NCBI GenBank assembly: GCA_947311845.1 | Contig: CAMZMU010000107.1 | Location: 18,001,166-18,065,165, forward strand | Source of the DNA: Poa pratensis | Taxonomy: Eukaryota; Streptophyta; Magnoliopsida; Poales; Poaceae | Direction of reading: 5' to 3' | DNA: 64,000 nt | Shown here: piece after piece, positions 45,470 to 56,112 of the stretch | Layout of the letters: each line of letters opens with the position of its first letter | Position numbering within the stretch: position 1 is the first letter of the stretch | Position numbers and translations under genes: made by a program | Notes under the pieces: model-generated | What the model was told of the DNA's origin: nothing | What the model saw: only the letters and a program-made list of their open reading frames with translations | Databases searched by the model: none

Positions 45470-47480
45470 GGTCCATTTTGACAATTTTTTCAAAAAAATA
45501 AAAGAAAGTGAAAAAATACTCAAAAAGTCAAATCCTTTGGCATGGACTCCTTTTATGTGTACTAGTTGCTAGGAATAATGATAAACCTGAGTTTTGACAA
45601 AGTTTCCAAAAAAATTCTTCACAAAAAGGTCAATCGTCTATAGACATGTATAAGTTTCGAGTCAAATGACCTAGATATGATCATCCCCGTGTCATAGTTT
45701 GTGATAATGTGCCCATATTTGAGACATAGGTGTGTCTTGTTATGACAAACAATGTTGCAGAAATGAGTATTTTCAAATTATGTTTATAAATATCATTTTT
45801 TAATTGTTAAAAATGACGTTTTTTGTGAAGCAAGTACAACAAATATGGTGCAAAATGACACCTATCCAAATATCATACAAAGTAGGCCATATTTTATCGA
45901 TAATCCAGCAATATTAGGAATTTTCTCGGTTTCTACCTCATTTCGCCTATTTAAATGACTTTATGCCTATTTTCCGAAAGTAATTCAATTTTGAACTACA
46001 AGTGTGTGATAGTTTGCTCTGAAAATTTTAAAAAAATCATTTTAAGATACACCAGTAGTGGTTATATCACAGAACCATCGATAGTTTTGAGAAATGTGGC
46101 CCATTAGGATGAACAGGCACGCCATCCATTTTGACCGTTTTTTCAAAAAAATAAAAGAAAGTGAAAAAATACTCAAAAAGTGAAATCCTTTGGCATGGAC
46201 TCCTTTTATGTGTACTAGTTGCTAGGAATAATTATAAACCTGAGTTTTGACAAAGTTTTCAAAAAACTTCTTCACAAAAAGGTCAATCGTCTATAGACAT
46301 GTATAAGTTTCGAGTCAAATGACCTAGATATGATCATCCCCGTGTCATAGTTTGTGATAATGTGCCCATATTTGAGACATAGGTGTGTCTTGTTATGACA
46401 AACAATGTTGCAGAAATGAGTATTTTCAAATTATGTTTATAAATATCATTTTTTAATTGTTAAAAATGGCATTTTTTGTGAAGCAAGTACAACAAATATG
46501 GTGCAAAATGACACCTATCCAAATATCATACAAAGTAGGCCATATTTTATCAATAATCCAGCAATATTAGGAATTTTCTCGGTTTCTACCTCATTTCGCC
46601 TATTTAAATGACTTTATGCCTATTTTCCGAAAGTAATTCAATTTTGAACTACAAGTGTGTGAAAGTTTGCTCTGAAAATTTAACAAAAATCATTTTAAGA
46701 TACACCAGTAGTGGTTATATCACAGAACCATCGATAGTTTTGAGAAATGTGACCCCTTTGGATGAACAGGCACGCCATCCATTTTGATCGTTTTTTCAAA
46801 AAAAAAAGTGAAAAATACTCAATAAGTGAAATCCTTTGGCATGGACTCCTTTTATGTGTACTAGTTGCTAGGAATAATGATAAACCTGAGTTTTGACAAA
46901 GTTTTCAAAAAACTTCTTCACAAAAAGGTCAATCGTCTATAGACATGTATAAGTTTCGAGTCAAATGACCTAGATATGATCATCCCCGTTTCATAGTTTG
47001 TGATAATGTGCCCATATTTGAGATATAGATGTGTCTTGTTATGACAAACAATGTTGCAGAAATGAGTATTTTCAAATTATGTTTATAAATATCATTTTTC
47101 ATTTTTTAATTGTAAAAAATGGCATTTTTTGTGAAGCAAGTACACCAAATATGGTGCAAAATGACACCCATCCAATTATCACACAAAGTAAGCCATATTT
47201 TATCGATAATCCAGCAATATTAGGAATTTTCTCGGTTTCTACCTCATTTCGCCTATTTAAATGACTTTATGCCTATTTTCCGAAAGTAATTTAATTTTGA
47301 ACTACAAGTGTGTGATAGTTTGCTCTAATTTTTTAAAAAAAATCATTTTAAGGTACACAAGTAATGACTGTTTCACAGAACCGTCGATAATTTTGAAAAA
47401 TGTGACCCCTTTCAATGAATATGCATGGCGGTCATTTTTACCTTTTTTCAAAAAAATCAAAGAATGTGAAAACTAAACCT
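45470..47480 (+). repeat. About 650-bp tandem repeats inside the CACTA element
   Basis: ACTAGTTGCTAGGAATAAT recurs at about 45561, 46214 and 46860, giving spacings of 653 and 646 bp. A partial fourth unit begins near 47440. Units share long identical runs (for example GGTCAATCGTCTATAGACAT) and differ at scattered positions. Each unit is AT-rich and non-coding. Confidence 0.92.
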
Positions 47481-47599
47481 AAAAAATATGATTAAATTCG
47501 TATTTATCATTTGCATTTGCAGCTGTTACACAAATAAAGACCCAAGGCGAAAGTTTCTCATTTTTCGAGTTTTGTATATTTAGTTATGTGTTTTTGAAC

Positions 47600-48430
47600 A
47601 ATGCCAAAGAAACACAAATGCCTCTACTCTATCCTGATTGGTTGGGAGGAAGATGGTGTGGATCGATGACATGGCATCAAATGATTGGTCAAAACATGTC
47701 ACACACCCAAGGCTGCATTTCCACCGCAGCTCCCTTATCTCCTTCCTCTGTACAACCCACGCCCGCACAACTCCATCCGCCACACGCAACCGTGCTCTCG
47801 TGGCCACGTCGGGGGTCGTCCGTCGTCGCACCCGGCCTCGGCCGACGCCGCCGACGAGGACCATGCCGCTGCGGACGCGCCAGGAGCCGCCCTCGTTCCT
47901 CGCCGCCGCCCGTTCACCTCCGCCGTTGCGGACGCGCTAGGAGCCAGGTCAAGCTCCTCCCGCTGCGCTCAGGCACTCAGGCGTCGACGGCCACCACGGC
48001 CACGTCGCGCGGTGCGACGGCGAGTCCTTCCGGGTCGGCGTCCACCGGCACGCTCACCGTGCCCTCCGCCTCCTCCTCCTTCCTGTGGGAGGATGCCGAC
48101 GCCGACGGCGGCGAGGAGCTCGAGCAGAGCGTCAAGTCCTGCGCCGCCACGCGGAAGACCACGACGGCCTGCACGGCGCCCTCTGCACTTCCGTAGCCGC
48201 CTGCGCCACTGCGGCGACTCCTCTTGGGACGGCACCAGCTCCGGGGCGCGGCCGGGGTTCCCGCGTCGCCATGGCCGCCCTGCCGTCGACCTCCGCCTTG
48301 CGTCGGCCGTCCTCGCCGCACTCCACAGCGGCGGCGCTCCAGCCCGTGCTCCGTCGGCGTCGACAGCCCCCGTCCCCAGCCTGTCCCCAGCGAGGGACGG
48401 TGGGGACATTTTTTTGCAACACGTGTCCCA
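47600..48430. other. GC-rich block in CACTA element, possible captured gene fragment
   Basis: An abrupt change from the AT-rich array to about 70 percent GC over 800 bp. Both strands are open for long stretches. A minus-strand reading ending AEGTVSVPVDADPEGLAVAP and then RDVAVVAVDA looks most protein-like, but I recognise no domain. CACTA elements often carry host gene pieces; capture here is inference. Confidence 0.4.
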
Positions 48431-48691
48431 CCTGTGCCGACGGCAATGCCGTCGGCATAGGTGCTGTCAGTGCGGTCGGCCGTCGTGGGCCCCCCCTTCC
48501 CTGTGCCGACGAACTGTGTGTCGACGGTCTCTTTTTGGCCGTCGGCACAGCGTGCCGACCTGTGCCTACGGACATCTATGCCGACGACCCTGTACCGACG
48601 GTGGCCGTCGGCATAGGTCTGTGCCGACGGCATCGGTGCCTGTGCCGACGGTAAACGGCCGTCGGCATAGCCCGTGGTTCCTGTAGTGAGT

Positions 48692-48798
48692 GTTCCGTAA
48701 TGTCTCTTATTTTCCTTCGTACGCTCTTCTATCGCCTTAAATGTAAGGTCGTGCTGTGGGTCAAGGTAGGGGCCTCCCACCTTGGTATTGTAATCCAT
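48692..48798 (-). pseudogene. Left half of the coding-like segment split by the CACTA insertion
   Basis: The minus strand encodes MDYNTKVGGPYLDPQHDLTF and then KAIEERTKENKRHYG up to the CACTA border. It is hydrophilic, with coding-like composition, but of no family known to me. It pairs with 44845-45026. Confidence 0.35.
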
Positions 48799-50440
48799 GA
48801 AGAATAATCCATTGTGTTTTTCCAGCTTTTATCGAGTTGGTAAATATTTGAACCTCTCATTTCTTATTCAGTCGAAATTAGAAACATATGTGGCTGGTGG
48901 CTACAAAGAATAGCGATGGAACTTCTCTCTATATTTATCGCGTTTGAATTCTTTGCCATGTCCTATAGAGGGCGAATCAGCGTGTGCTAACCGAACTTTC
49001 CAAACTTGGGTGAATATTGTTGAAAAAAATATTCAACTCTACAATACCAAATAAATATATAAAAAAATACGTATTTCATAATGGATCTAATGATACTTTG
49101 TTTGATATTTTCTATATATTTTACCTAACATAACAAGTTTGACTTACAAAAAATATTATATGCCCTGTATTTTGGAACAGAGGGATTATGTTATGTTAGC
49201 CGTATAAACAGGCGAGGAGGTAGTAAGTTAGGTACTACCGGTTGAATGTTTTTTTTAATAGATATTTCACAAATATTGGGCCGGATGTTTTGACGCTTCT
49301 TTTTTCACGTTAAACAGGCTCTCGCCTCGCGCCCTTGACCAATGAAATCGTGCGCAAGCATCAAATTTCCCACATGAGAGAAGTTACTACTCCCTTGACC
49401 AATGATACGATTTGATATGCTACTCCCCGCCGAATTAGTCCTCTAACTCTATAATGCCAAAAGGAGTGAGTAGCAGTAATGTCAGCCGTGGGACTAACAT
49501 GATTAGTTAGTTAGTCTCATAGATTATGTTCTTTCAATGTTATTTGAAAGCTCTATTTGGTTTCTCCTCTCGAGTTTTGTCTTTCAGTTACATAACCACC
49601 CAAAAATGCCTTTCTTGCGAGATTAGATTATGCATCTAGTCATCCATGATTAGCGGCTGGTACGAACTAACGATCTTGAGTGATGCATCAACAGTTCCCT
49701 TGAATATATGTATAAGTGAGATTCGGTCAGACCATCGACTACCAAATTGGCAAATTTTCTAATCCGTGCATTATAGATGCCCGGGAACCTTAACTGATTA
49801 TGCATGCATCTACATGTTCCTCCGCCATTGCGAGGCTTATATCGAGCATTTCCTCTCCTACTTTAATCAAATTGAATATTCTTTGATTCTTCTATACTGA
49901 CCGATCGCTGAGCAACCACTGTCTAGTATAATCAGTTTTCTAAACGCTATTTAAAAGTAATGCACGTGACTACGTGTGTTAGCTAGGAGTCCAGTCCAGA
50001 TCTGGACGCATGCAGTTTCGCGTGAGAATACTGGAAATGAAGCAGAAGCTATGATCGATGTATGAACAATGCTTCTGATTTGCCGCAAAAATAATAATAG
50101 AACAATGCTTCTAATGCAAGTGCAACCAAGCTAAGCCAGTGACTTTCTAAGAAAGTACTCCTACTGGCTACTATATATGGGGTTATAAGTAAACGCTCGA
50201 TCGAATCAGTAGTTAATTAGAGTATGCATATATGCAAATAATTGGAGCTATAATGGAGGTGGTTGATAAATGAATGAATAAGAATCAAGATCGATGCGAT
50301 TGATCGAGCGAACTGTAACACTTGACCAACTGTGTCGACCAGACCGATCGATTGACGTGGACACGCGCAATTAATACGTACACAGGACTTTGAGTCTCAC
50401 ATGTAGTCAGGACATCAGGGTTTGATCTGCACTGATTCAT
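48799..50440. other. Intergenic spacer
   Basis: No gene was recognised. A worn Stowaway-like end (TTTGGAACAGAGGGATTATG) is seen near 49172. Confidence 0.35.
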
Positions 50441-50446
50441 ATTCTT

Positions 50447-51400
50447 GTAGTGCATGTGAGTTACTTGAAATGTGAGACTGGCTCGTTTCCATTCTGAAGA
50501 CATTAGAGCCCATGCCATTAAGCTTTACATATGCCTTATAGAGAATCGTTCGATGGATCGAGTAGGCGAGATGTGAATTTGGATTCGGCATGTGCATGGA
50601 TGGCGATGGATCGATGAAGAATGCTTGATCACGATAGCTGAATCCAAATTGTTCGATGGATTCGGCATGTAGCACTTCAGATGTTTCAGCATTGCCAGCT
50701 CTGATTAAGCTGCTGGTTCTGGCTGGGAGACAGCTGCCAGGGGTTAGGCTCTTAGTGATCAATGTACTTACTGTTGCTGATACTCTGTGGCAGCAAACAA
50801 ACGATCAGGGTAGAGATTCCTCGACCCGGTGTTAGGTATTTAGAGCATCTCTAGCAGCATTCCTATAATGGATTGCTGTTAGTGATCAATGTACTTACTG
50901 TTGATGATACTCTGTGGCAGCAACAAATGATCAGAGTAGAGATTCCTCGACCCGGTGTTAGGTAACTAGAGCATCTCTAACAACATTTCTATAATTGATT
51001 GCTATAAACTGGATATAGCAAGAGTAAAGAGAAGGTTTAGCAATCCAAACCAAGTTGTGCATGTGAGTTACTTGGAATGTGAGAGTGACTCTCCATTCTA
51101 AAGACTTTGGAGCCCATCTCATGAGGCTCTGCATATGCCTTACAGAGAATCGATCTTGTAATTAAGCGGCATGTGGATTTCTGACTTGGCATGCATATGC
51201 ATGTTCATGGATGGCGATGGATCGATGAAGAATGAGTGATCACGTTGGGCTGAGTCATGTATATACAGTAGTGTTGACATGTAGCACTTCAGATTTTTCA
51301 GCATTGCCAGCTCTGATTAAGCTGCTGGTTCTGGCTAGGGTTAGGCTGTTAGCTCGTGATCAATGTCCTGACGTACATTCTCCGGTGAGATCGTGTGGCT
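50447..51400 (+). repeat. Local nested duplications
   Basis: A block of about 300 bp occurs twice: GTGCATGTGAGTTACTTG at about 50450 and 51056; CAGCATTGCCAGCTCTGATT at about 50688 and 51300. Between them an inner unit of about 115 bp is also doubled: GTGATCAATGTACTTACTGT at about 50755 and 50882, and ATTCCTCGACCCGGTGTTAG at about 50815 and 50942. A worn further copy (AACAAATAATCAGAGTAGAG) lies at about 51877. No frame is maintained. Confidence 0.8.
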
Positions 51401-51599
51401 GAAAGAAAGTCATGCTTAGCTGGTCATGATCAACCGGCGGTGGGAGAAATTAATCCTAGGCCACGTGCATGTAGACAGTAGACTGTCACACGACACTCCG
51501 TCTGACACACGTTCATCTTAAACGGGAAACTGAATAAGATCCACACGTACGGATCGATCAACGCCTACTGCAGACCAGGGGGGAAATCCATGCCGTAGT

Positions 51600-53925
51600 C
51601 ACTACTTGAGAAATGCATTGACTGGTCCGAGTCCGATCTACCCGGGCACAGCTCTGGCCAATCGTTTTTTCCATGCATGCACGCCGCACGTGGACTCATG
51701 GTCTACTCTGGCGACCCGGTTAAAACAGTTCAACCGTCATACTTCCGGCTCAAGGTTAATTCAACGGTCCTCTCGAATACAAGTAAAAATGAGATTAATC
51801 CAACATCAGAAAGTTACAGGAGGAGCTAGCGAGTTCAGAAGGTCCCAAGCGAAACCTGTTGCAAACTTGCAGCAACAAACAAATAATCAGAGTAGAGAGA
51901 TTCCTAGCTCGATCCTGTATCAGGTATTTAGGCGTAGTAGCTGTTGCACCTAGAGCTCTCACAGCCATGCGAGCCAGCCCATGTCGCTGTTACAGCAAGC
52001 TGATGCGGAATGAATCCTGGCCGAGAAAAGTTCGGACCGCTCCAAAATACTCCTAGAAGTAGCAGAACCAACACGTTGCACACACAACTGCCCAATTGGG
52101 TAGAGGACTGATGGTTATGCGTCGTGGACTCGTGGTCGAGCCGCATGATTTACGACTTGTCACGGAGTGGCCGAAGAATCGATCCGGAAGTAAAAGTTGG
52201 GACGATCGTTTTGCTAACGAGCGAGTGGTGTGGTTTGGATCGATGGTGATTGAAGGTGACTGTTTGTTTTTCTTCTCCTTGCCGACGAAAAAGATATTTA
52301 CAATGCCATATGGCGCCCTTGGCGCCCTTGCCGAGATTGCTTCTGAAGATTTTTTTTTTGTTGACATGTTCTGAAGATCTGATTCTGACTCGTTGGAGAT
52401 GGAACATCTTCTGTAGACTGTAGGGTAATACGTTCACGGCTATGTTAAAAAAAAAAAAAAAACCGTTCACGGCTTTGGCTCGGGGGAGTGGCCGAGCATG
52501 GAGAGTTGGAGACTGGAAAAGGATGTACGTAGTACAATTGTCTGTGGCCCTTTACAGCTGGTGGCGGCCGACGAAATAGCTTGAAGTGTGTTCGGCCCAT
52601 GGGCCTTGGAGGTGCATATTGAATTTTTTCAAACCTTTTAAACGGATTCGAAAGCAGATTATCCTATACCCACTTACATCCCTACCTATTTAATAAACCA
52701 GAAGACAAGGTAGACACCTCATCTTGGCGGCAATAACTCCGCAGCCCTATGATTCCTAATAATATATTTTTTGCTCATCTTATTAGTTAAGACAAAGAAT
52801 TCATGTAGGGATTTTGAAGAAATAAACGACCAGTAGAGGTAGATGCAAAAACAATTTACTCCCACTGCACAAATAGCATGTAAATGTTTGATGTCGGTGG
52901 TCCAATTTTTGGTCCGGACCTTGATCTTGGCGACGATGGTTGAAGGCATGGAGCGAGCCAGTGTTACAAAAAAAAAACAGATATTTCTCTTGTTGCAAAA
53001 AAAAAAAAACAAGATCATCCATATCAAATAATCTAGTACATGTGAAACAATCTTAGATATTCCAACCCTAGAAATTAACTTTGAAGAGTAATTGGCACTG
53101 GCGGTACCACAACTCGTTCCGCATGTGCACTTAAGTCACACAAATGAAAAACATGAAAAACTGGTCACACAACTGACCGGACGGGTGCACTTTGGTCACA
53201 AACAGGCCACGTGCACCCCGTTTTGGACTGGAACTTTTCAGAAACCCCCTGGTGTTATATTAAGAGGGTCATATTGCAAAACTCGGCATCCATGGTCGCC
53301 GCCAAGCCTGCATCGTCCGGGCGCCGCCGGAAACCAGCGCTCGCCGGCGCGCTCGACCCCGCCCTCCTCTCTGCTCGTCCCCCATCTGCGTAGGACACCA
53401 CCGCCGCTTCTACCACTAGCGCCATCCTCCCCATCGGAGAAAGGCACAACCCTCTCGCTCATCTGGGCCTTCGCGGTCAGGACGTCCTGACCGCCGAACG
53501 CTGATTATGAATACGGAATGTGACGTCCTTGGTCAACCCGTTGCGACAACAAATGGACAGATGAAAAGGTTCAACACGGTGCCTCCTGAAGCAGGCTCTT
53601 CTGTGGCATCTTCGCGTGTCCGGCCGCCATGGGAACGTACATCGGCCGACCATCCACCACAGGCGCTTTGCGGCCACACTTTCTCCTCGATCGACAGCCA
53701 CTGCTAGCTTCCAATCCGTATATATAAATCTGGACCGATCACAGCAATTGATGCGTCTCACGTGTTCACTCAAAAAGAGCAAAGCCTTGCGCGCATACTG
53801 TCGCAAGCGGGAGCAATCCATTTATGTTTGTGCACTCACAAATCCACACGTACAATACAACCTACTGCTACCTTCAATCCATAGTAGGTGTCGCGGTTTT
53901 GAACTATTTTGGATCAGAGGGAGTA
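51600..53925. other. Intergenic spacer
   Basis: No gene was recognised; A-rich tracts at 52447-52462 and 52967-53010. A GC-rich patch at 53270-53480 has open frames on both strands without a domain. Confidence 0.35.
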
Positions 53926-53928
53926 CCT

Positions 53929-54690
53929 AAATTAGGAAAAATGGTACGGGTAAAACATTTGCCGACTTTAATTTTTAGGAGAACGTTTGGATAGAAGCTC
54001 TATTTGAACAAACCTGAAGCAGGACGGATCGTCTACGACCGTGTGGGTACACTATACCGGTCGCTAAAACGGCAAAGGTCGTGACCCTATCGGCTTTCAC
54101 GCGATACCGCTGCGGCGCCGCCGGAGAAGATAAGGTGAATGGGACCGGGGTCGTCGTCGGGGCCCCGAAATCAAGTTTACCGTGCTTCCCAAGGAACCAC
54201 AAGGAACCACTTCTTCGACATCCTCGCATGCGAGTGGAGTGTGGGATGGCTAGGGTCTGTGTCAGGCCGCTGGGAGCGGAGTGGGAAACGAGTGGATATT
54301 AAAAAGACCTGGAACCGGTGGGTGGGTGGCTGACGTGTGGGGTCGGAGCGAACGCGGGGATTGTCCGCCTTCTATCGTGTGGACGTAAATCCAGCCCAAT
54401 TCTGAACTGCAAATGTACCCATGTACACACAAAAACGGAGAAAATCGAAAATATGTCACCGCATTGGACTTTGTCCTATATCCACGGGGACAAAAATGTG
54501 GGGATGAAACGTGTGCCTGCGTTGGAGTTGCCCTTAGACACCCACACCTACAATACAACCAACTACCTAAATTAGGAATAAAGGGTAAAATTAAAGGAGT
54601 TGCACACTTTAATTTTAGAAGACCGGTTGGATAGAAGCTCTATCCGAACAACAGGCCTGAAGCACGACGCGTCGTCGACGACCGGATGGA
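53929..54690 (+). repeat. Duplicated 120-bp block flanking about 520 bp
   Basis: CTAAATTAGGAAAAATGG ... TTTGGATAGAAGCTCTATTT ... CTGAAGCAGGACGGATCGTC (53927-54045) recurs as CTAAATTAGGAATAAAGG ... GTTGGATAGAAGCTCTATCC ... CTGAAGCACGACGCGTCGTC (54566-54685). The short phrase TACAATACAACCNACT precedes both. The copies are in direct orientation and moderately diverged. Confidence 0.75.
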
Positions 54691-55012
54691 TAGACATAGA
54701 CACAAATCTCAAAAAAAAAAAAAAAAGGATAGACATAGACACCATACCGGTTCGCGACGCCCACTACCTTTACACACGGATGGACGGATATGTATGTATG
54801 CGCTTACCCGACCGGGCACGTACTACGCTAAAACAAGAAGAAAAAGATCGCCGAAGAAAGCGACATGGATATGCGAAGGAAGCTATCTGCTTCCGCGGAT
54901 CGGGTAAACCGGGGCGGACACTGCCGTCCGCTCGTCTTCCCCAGCAATAACGGCGGCGCGTGTGGGAACCGGTCAGGCGGCCCCTGCTGATCCCCGTTCA
55001 CACGCGCCCAGC

Positions 55013-55020
55013 TATTTATA
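55013..55020 (+). promoter_or_regulatory. Likely TATA box for the small plus-strand gene
   Basis: CAGCTATTTATACACCC lies about 130 bp before the ATG at 55147. An ATG at 55034 would be upstream of the expected start of transcription. Confidence 0.5.
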
Positions 55021-55146
55021 CACCCGGCCACCTCATGCAACGCAAGGTTGACACGGTATACATCTGATCAGTGATCACCGGTGGTCGTCATCCTCCAGAA
55101 GCACAAGAAAAACAGGAAACTGCTACTAGGCCGTGAGGTTTGGAAG

Positions 55147-55383
55147 ATGGAGAGCCGTAGGGATCAGGAAGATCGGCAGGCGGCGGCGAGGGTGGCGCTG
55201 CACAGCCAGGTGAGGAAGATCAAGGAGGAGGAGGGCGAGAAGGTGAAGGTGCACGAGACGTTCCAGCAGCAACAGGTGGCCGACATGCGGCTCGTCATCC
55301 GGGACCTCGGCAGGCAGCGCTCGCGCTCGCCGCTCGGCAGGGTCGGACGCCCCGCCGCCATCTCCATCGGCGGCGACTCGTAG
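55147..55383 (+). CDS. Small charged protein, 78 residues
   Basis: A single-exon frame starting MESRRDQEDRQAAARVALHS. It is rich in Gln, Glu, Lys and Arg, predicted mostly alpha-helical, with an amphipathic stretch (VRKIKEEEGEKVKVHETFQQ) and a C-terminal RSRSPLGRVGRPAAISIGGD. The RSRSP motif and the tail resemble a small uncharacterised plant protein family, but I cannot name it. No signal peptide or membrane segment. Support comes from codon composition (GC-rich third positions), a TATA box at a normal distance, and AT-rich 3' sequence directly after the stop. Function is unknown. Confidence 0.65.
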   Translation: MESRRDQEDRQAAARVALHSQVRKIKEEEGEKVKVHETFQQQQVADMRLVIRDLGRQRSRSPLGRVGRPAAISIGGDS

Positions 55384-55699
55384 AGCTGGAGGATGACGCG
55401 TGTTGTCTCCTCTCCATCCTCACTCGTCGTGTAATTAGGATTTTGGTTTCTTTGGTTATCTTTGTCATCTCGGATGGGGATTTCTCCAGGCGACAATTTT
55501 CTGTTTGTCACCATGGTATTCCCGTCTTGATGATGATCCTGTAAATACTTATGTCTGAGTTGTTGCCAGTCTCTTCCTTTTTTTAGTTTTCTTCTTTCGA
55601 TCCAGACCGGTGTTTATGCTTAAGAGTTGTGAAGAGAGATTTTGAATAGAGCCTTTAGATTAGAAGTTCTGCACGGTCAACACGTCTGGTACGCCTTTT

Positions 55700-55955
55700 G
55701 CCTGAAGACGTGTATGCGGTTCTATTAGAAGATCTCTTCTATTCCTGAAGAACCGGTTATCTCAACGATGCAGATCAGTTAGAAGATCTCTTCTATTACT
55801 GAAGAACAGGTTCATTAGAAGACATGATTTTGTAACATACAGTTCTTTGAACATTCATCTTCCTGAAGATGTCTCCTATCTGAAAATGTCTGAATCATGC
55901 GGTTCGGTTAGAACGTTTCTCCTATTTCTGAAGAACCGGTTCAGTAGAAGAAGAG
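55700..55955 (+). repeat. Irregular repeats with TTAGAAGATCTCTTCTATT palindromes
   Basis: Three variants of a 70-110 bp unit each contain a short palindrome (TAGAAGATCTCTTCTA or a worn form) followed by CTGAAGAACCGGTT. The positions are about 55725, 55778 and 55908. They lie between the small gene and the end of the methyltransferase gene. Confidence 0.65.
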
Positions 55956-56112
55956 AGTATTTTATGGGAACTTACATTTCTTTCAACATCAATTGGCAGA
56001 GACGGTTTCCAGAATTATGATAGGAATTTGGGAACTTATTTTTATCTCCAGTAACCAGTATTACACAATGATAATCGATTGTCAGACTAAATTATCCAGA
56101 AATGTTGATATC

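Larger units (their letters stand above)
45027..48688. mobile_element. Non-autonomous CACTA (En/Spm) element
   Basis: A 3662-bp element starts CACTACAGGAATGG and ends GGTTCCTGTAGTG, with the 3-bp duplication AGT outside both ends (45024-45026 and 48689-48691). Subterminal regions are dense in the motif GCCGACGGC/GCCGTCGGCATAG in both orientations (45048-45140 and 48430-48675), as in CACTA elements whose TNPA-like protein binds subterminal repeats. No TNPA/TNPD transposase was seen. Instead there is a large AT-rich direct/inverted repeat array and a GC-rich block. Confidence 0.93.

Noticed and set aside
47977..48798. 273-codon minus-strand frame crossing the right CACTA end.
   Set aside because: It reads from flanking DNA through subterminal repeats into the GC-rich block, so it cannot be one natural gene.
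53284..53505. Short GC-rich frame starting MVAAKPASSGRRRKPALAGA.
   Set aside because: Interrupted by a stop after about 37 codons and mirrored by equally long frames on the other strand.
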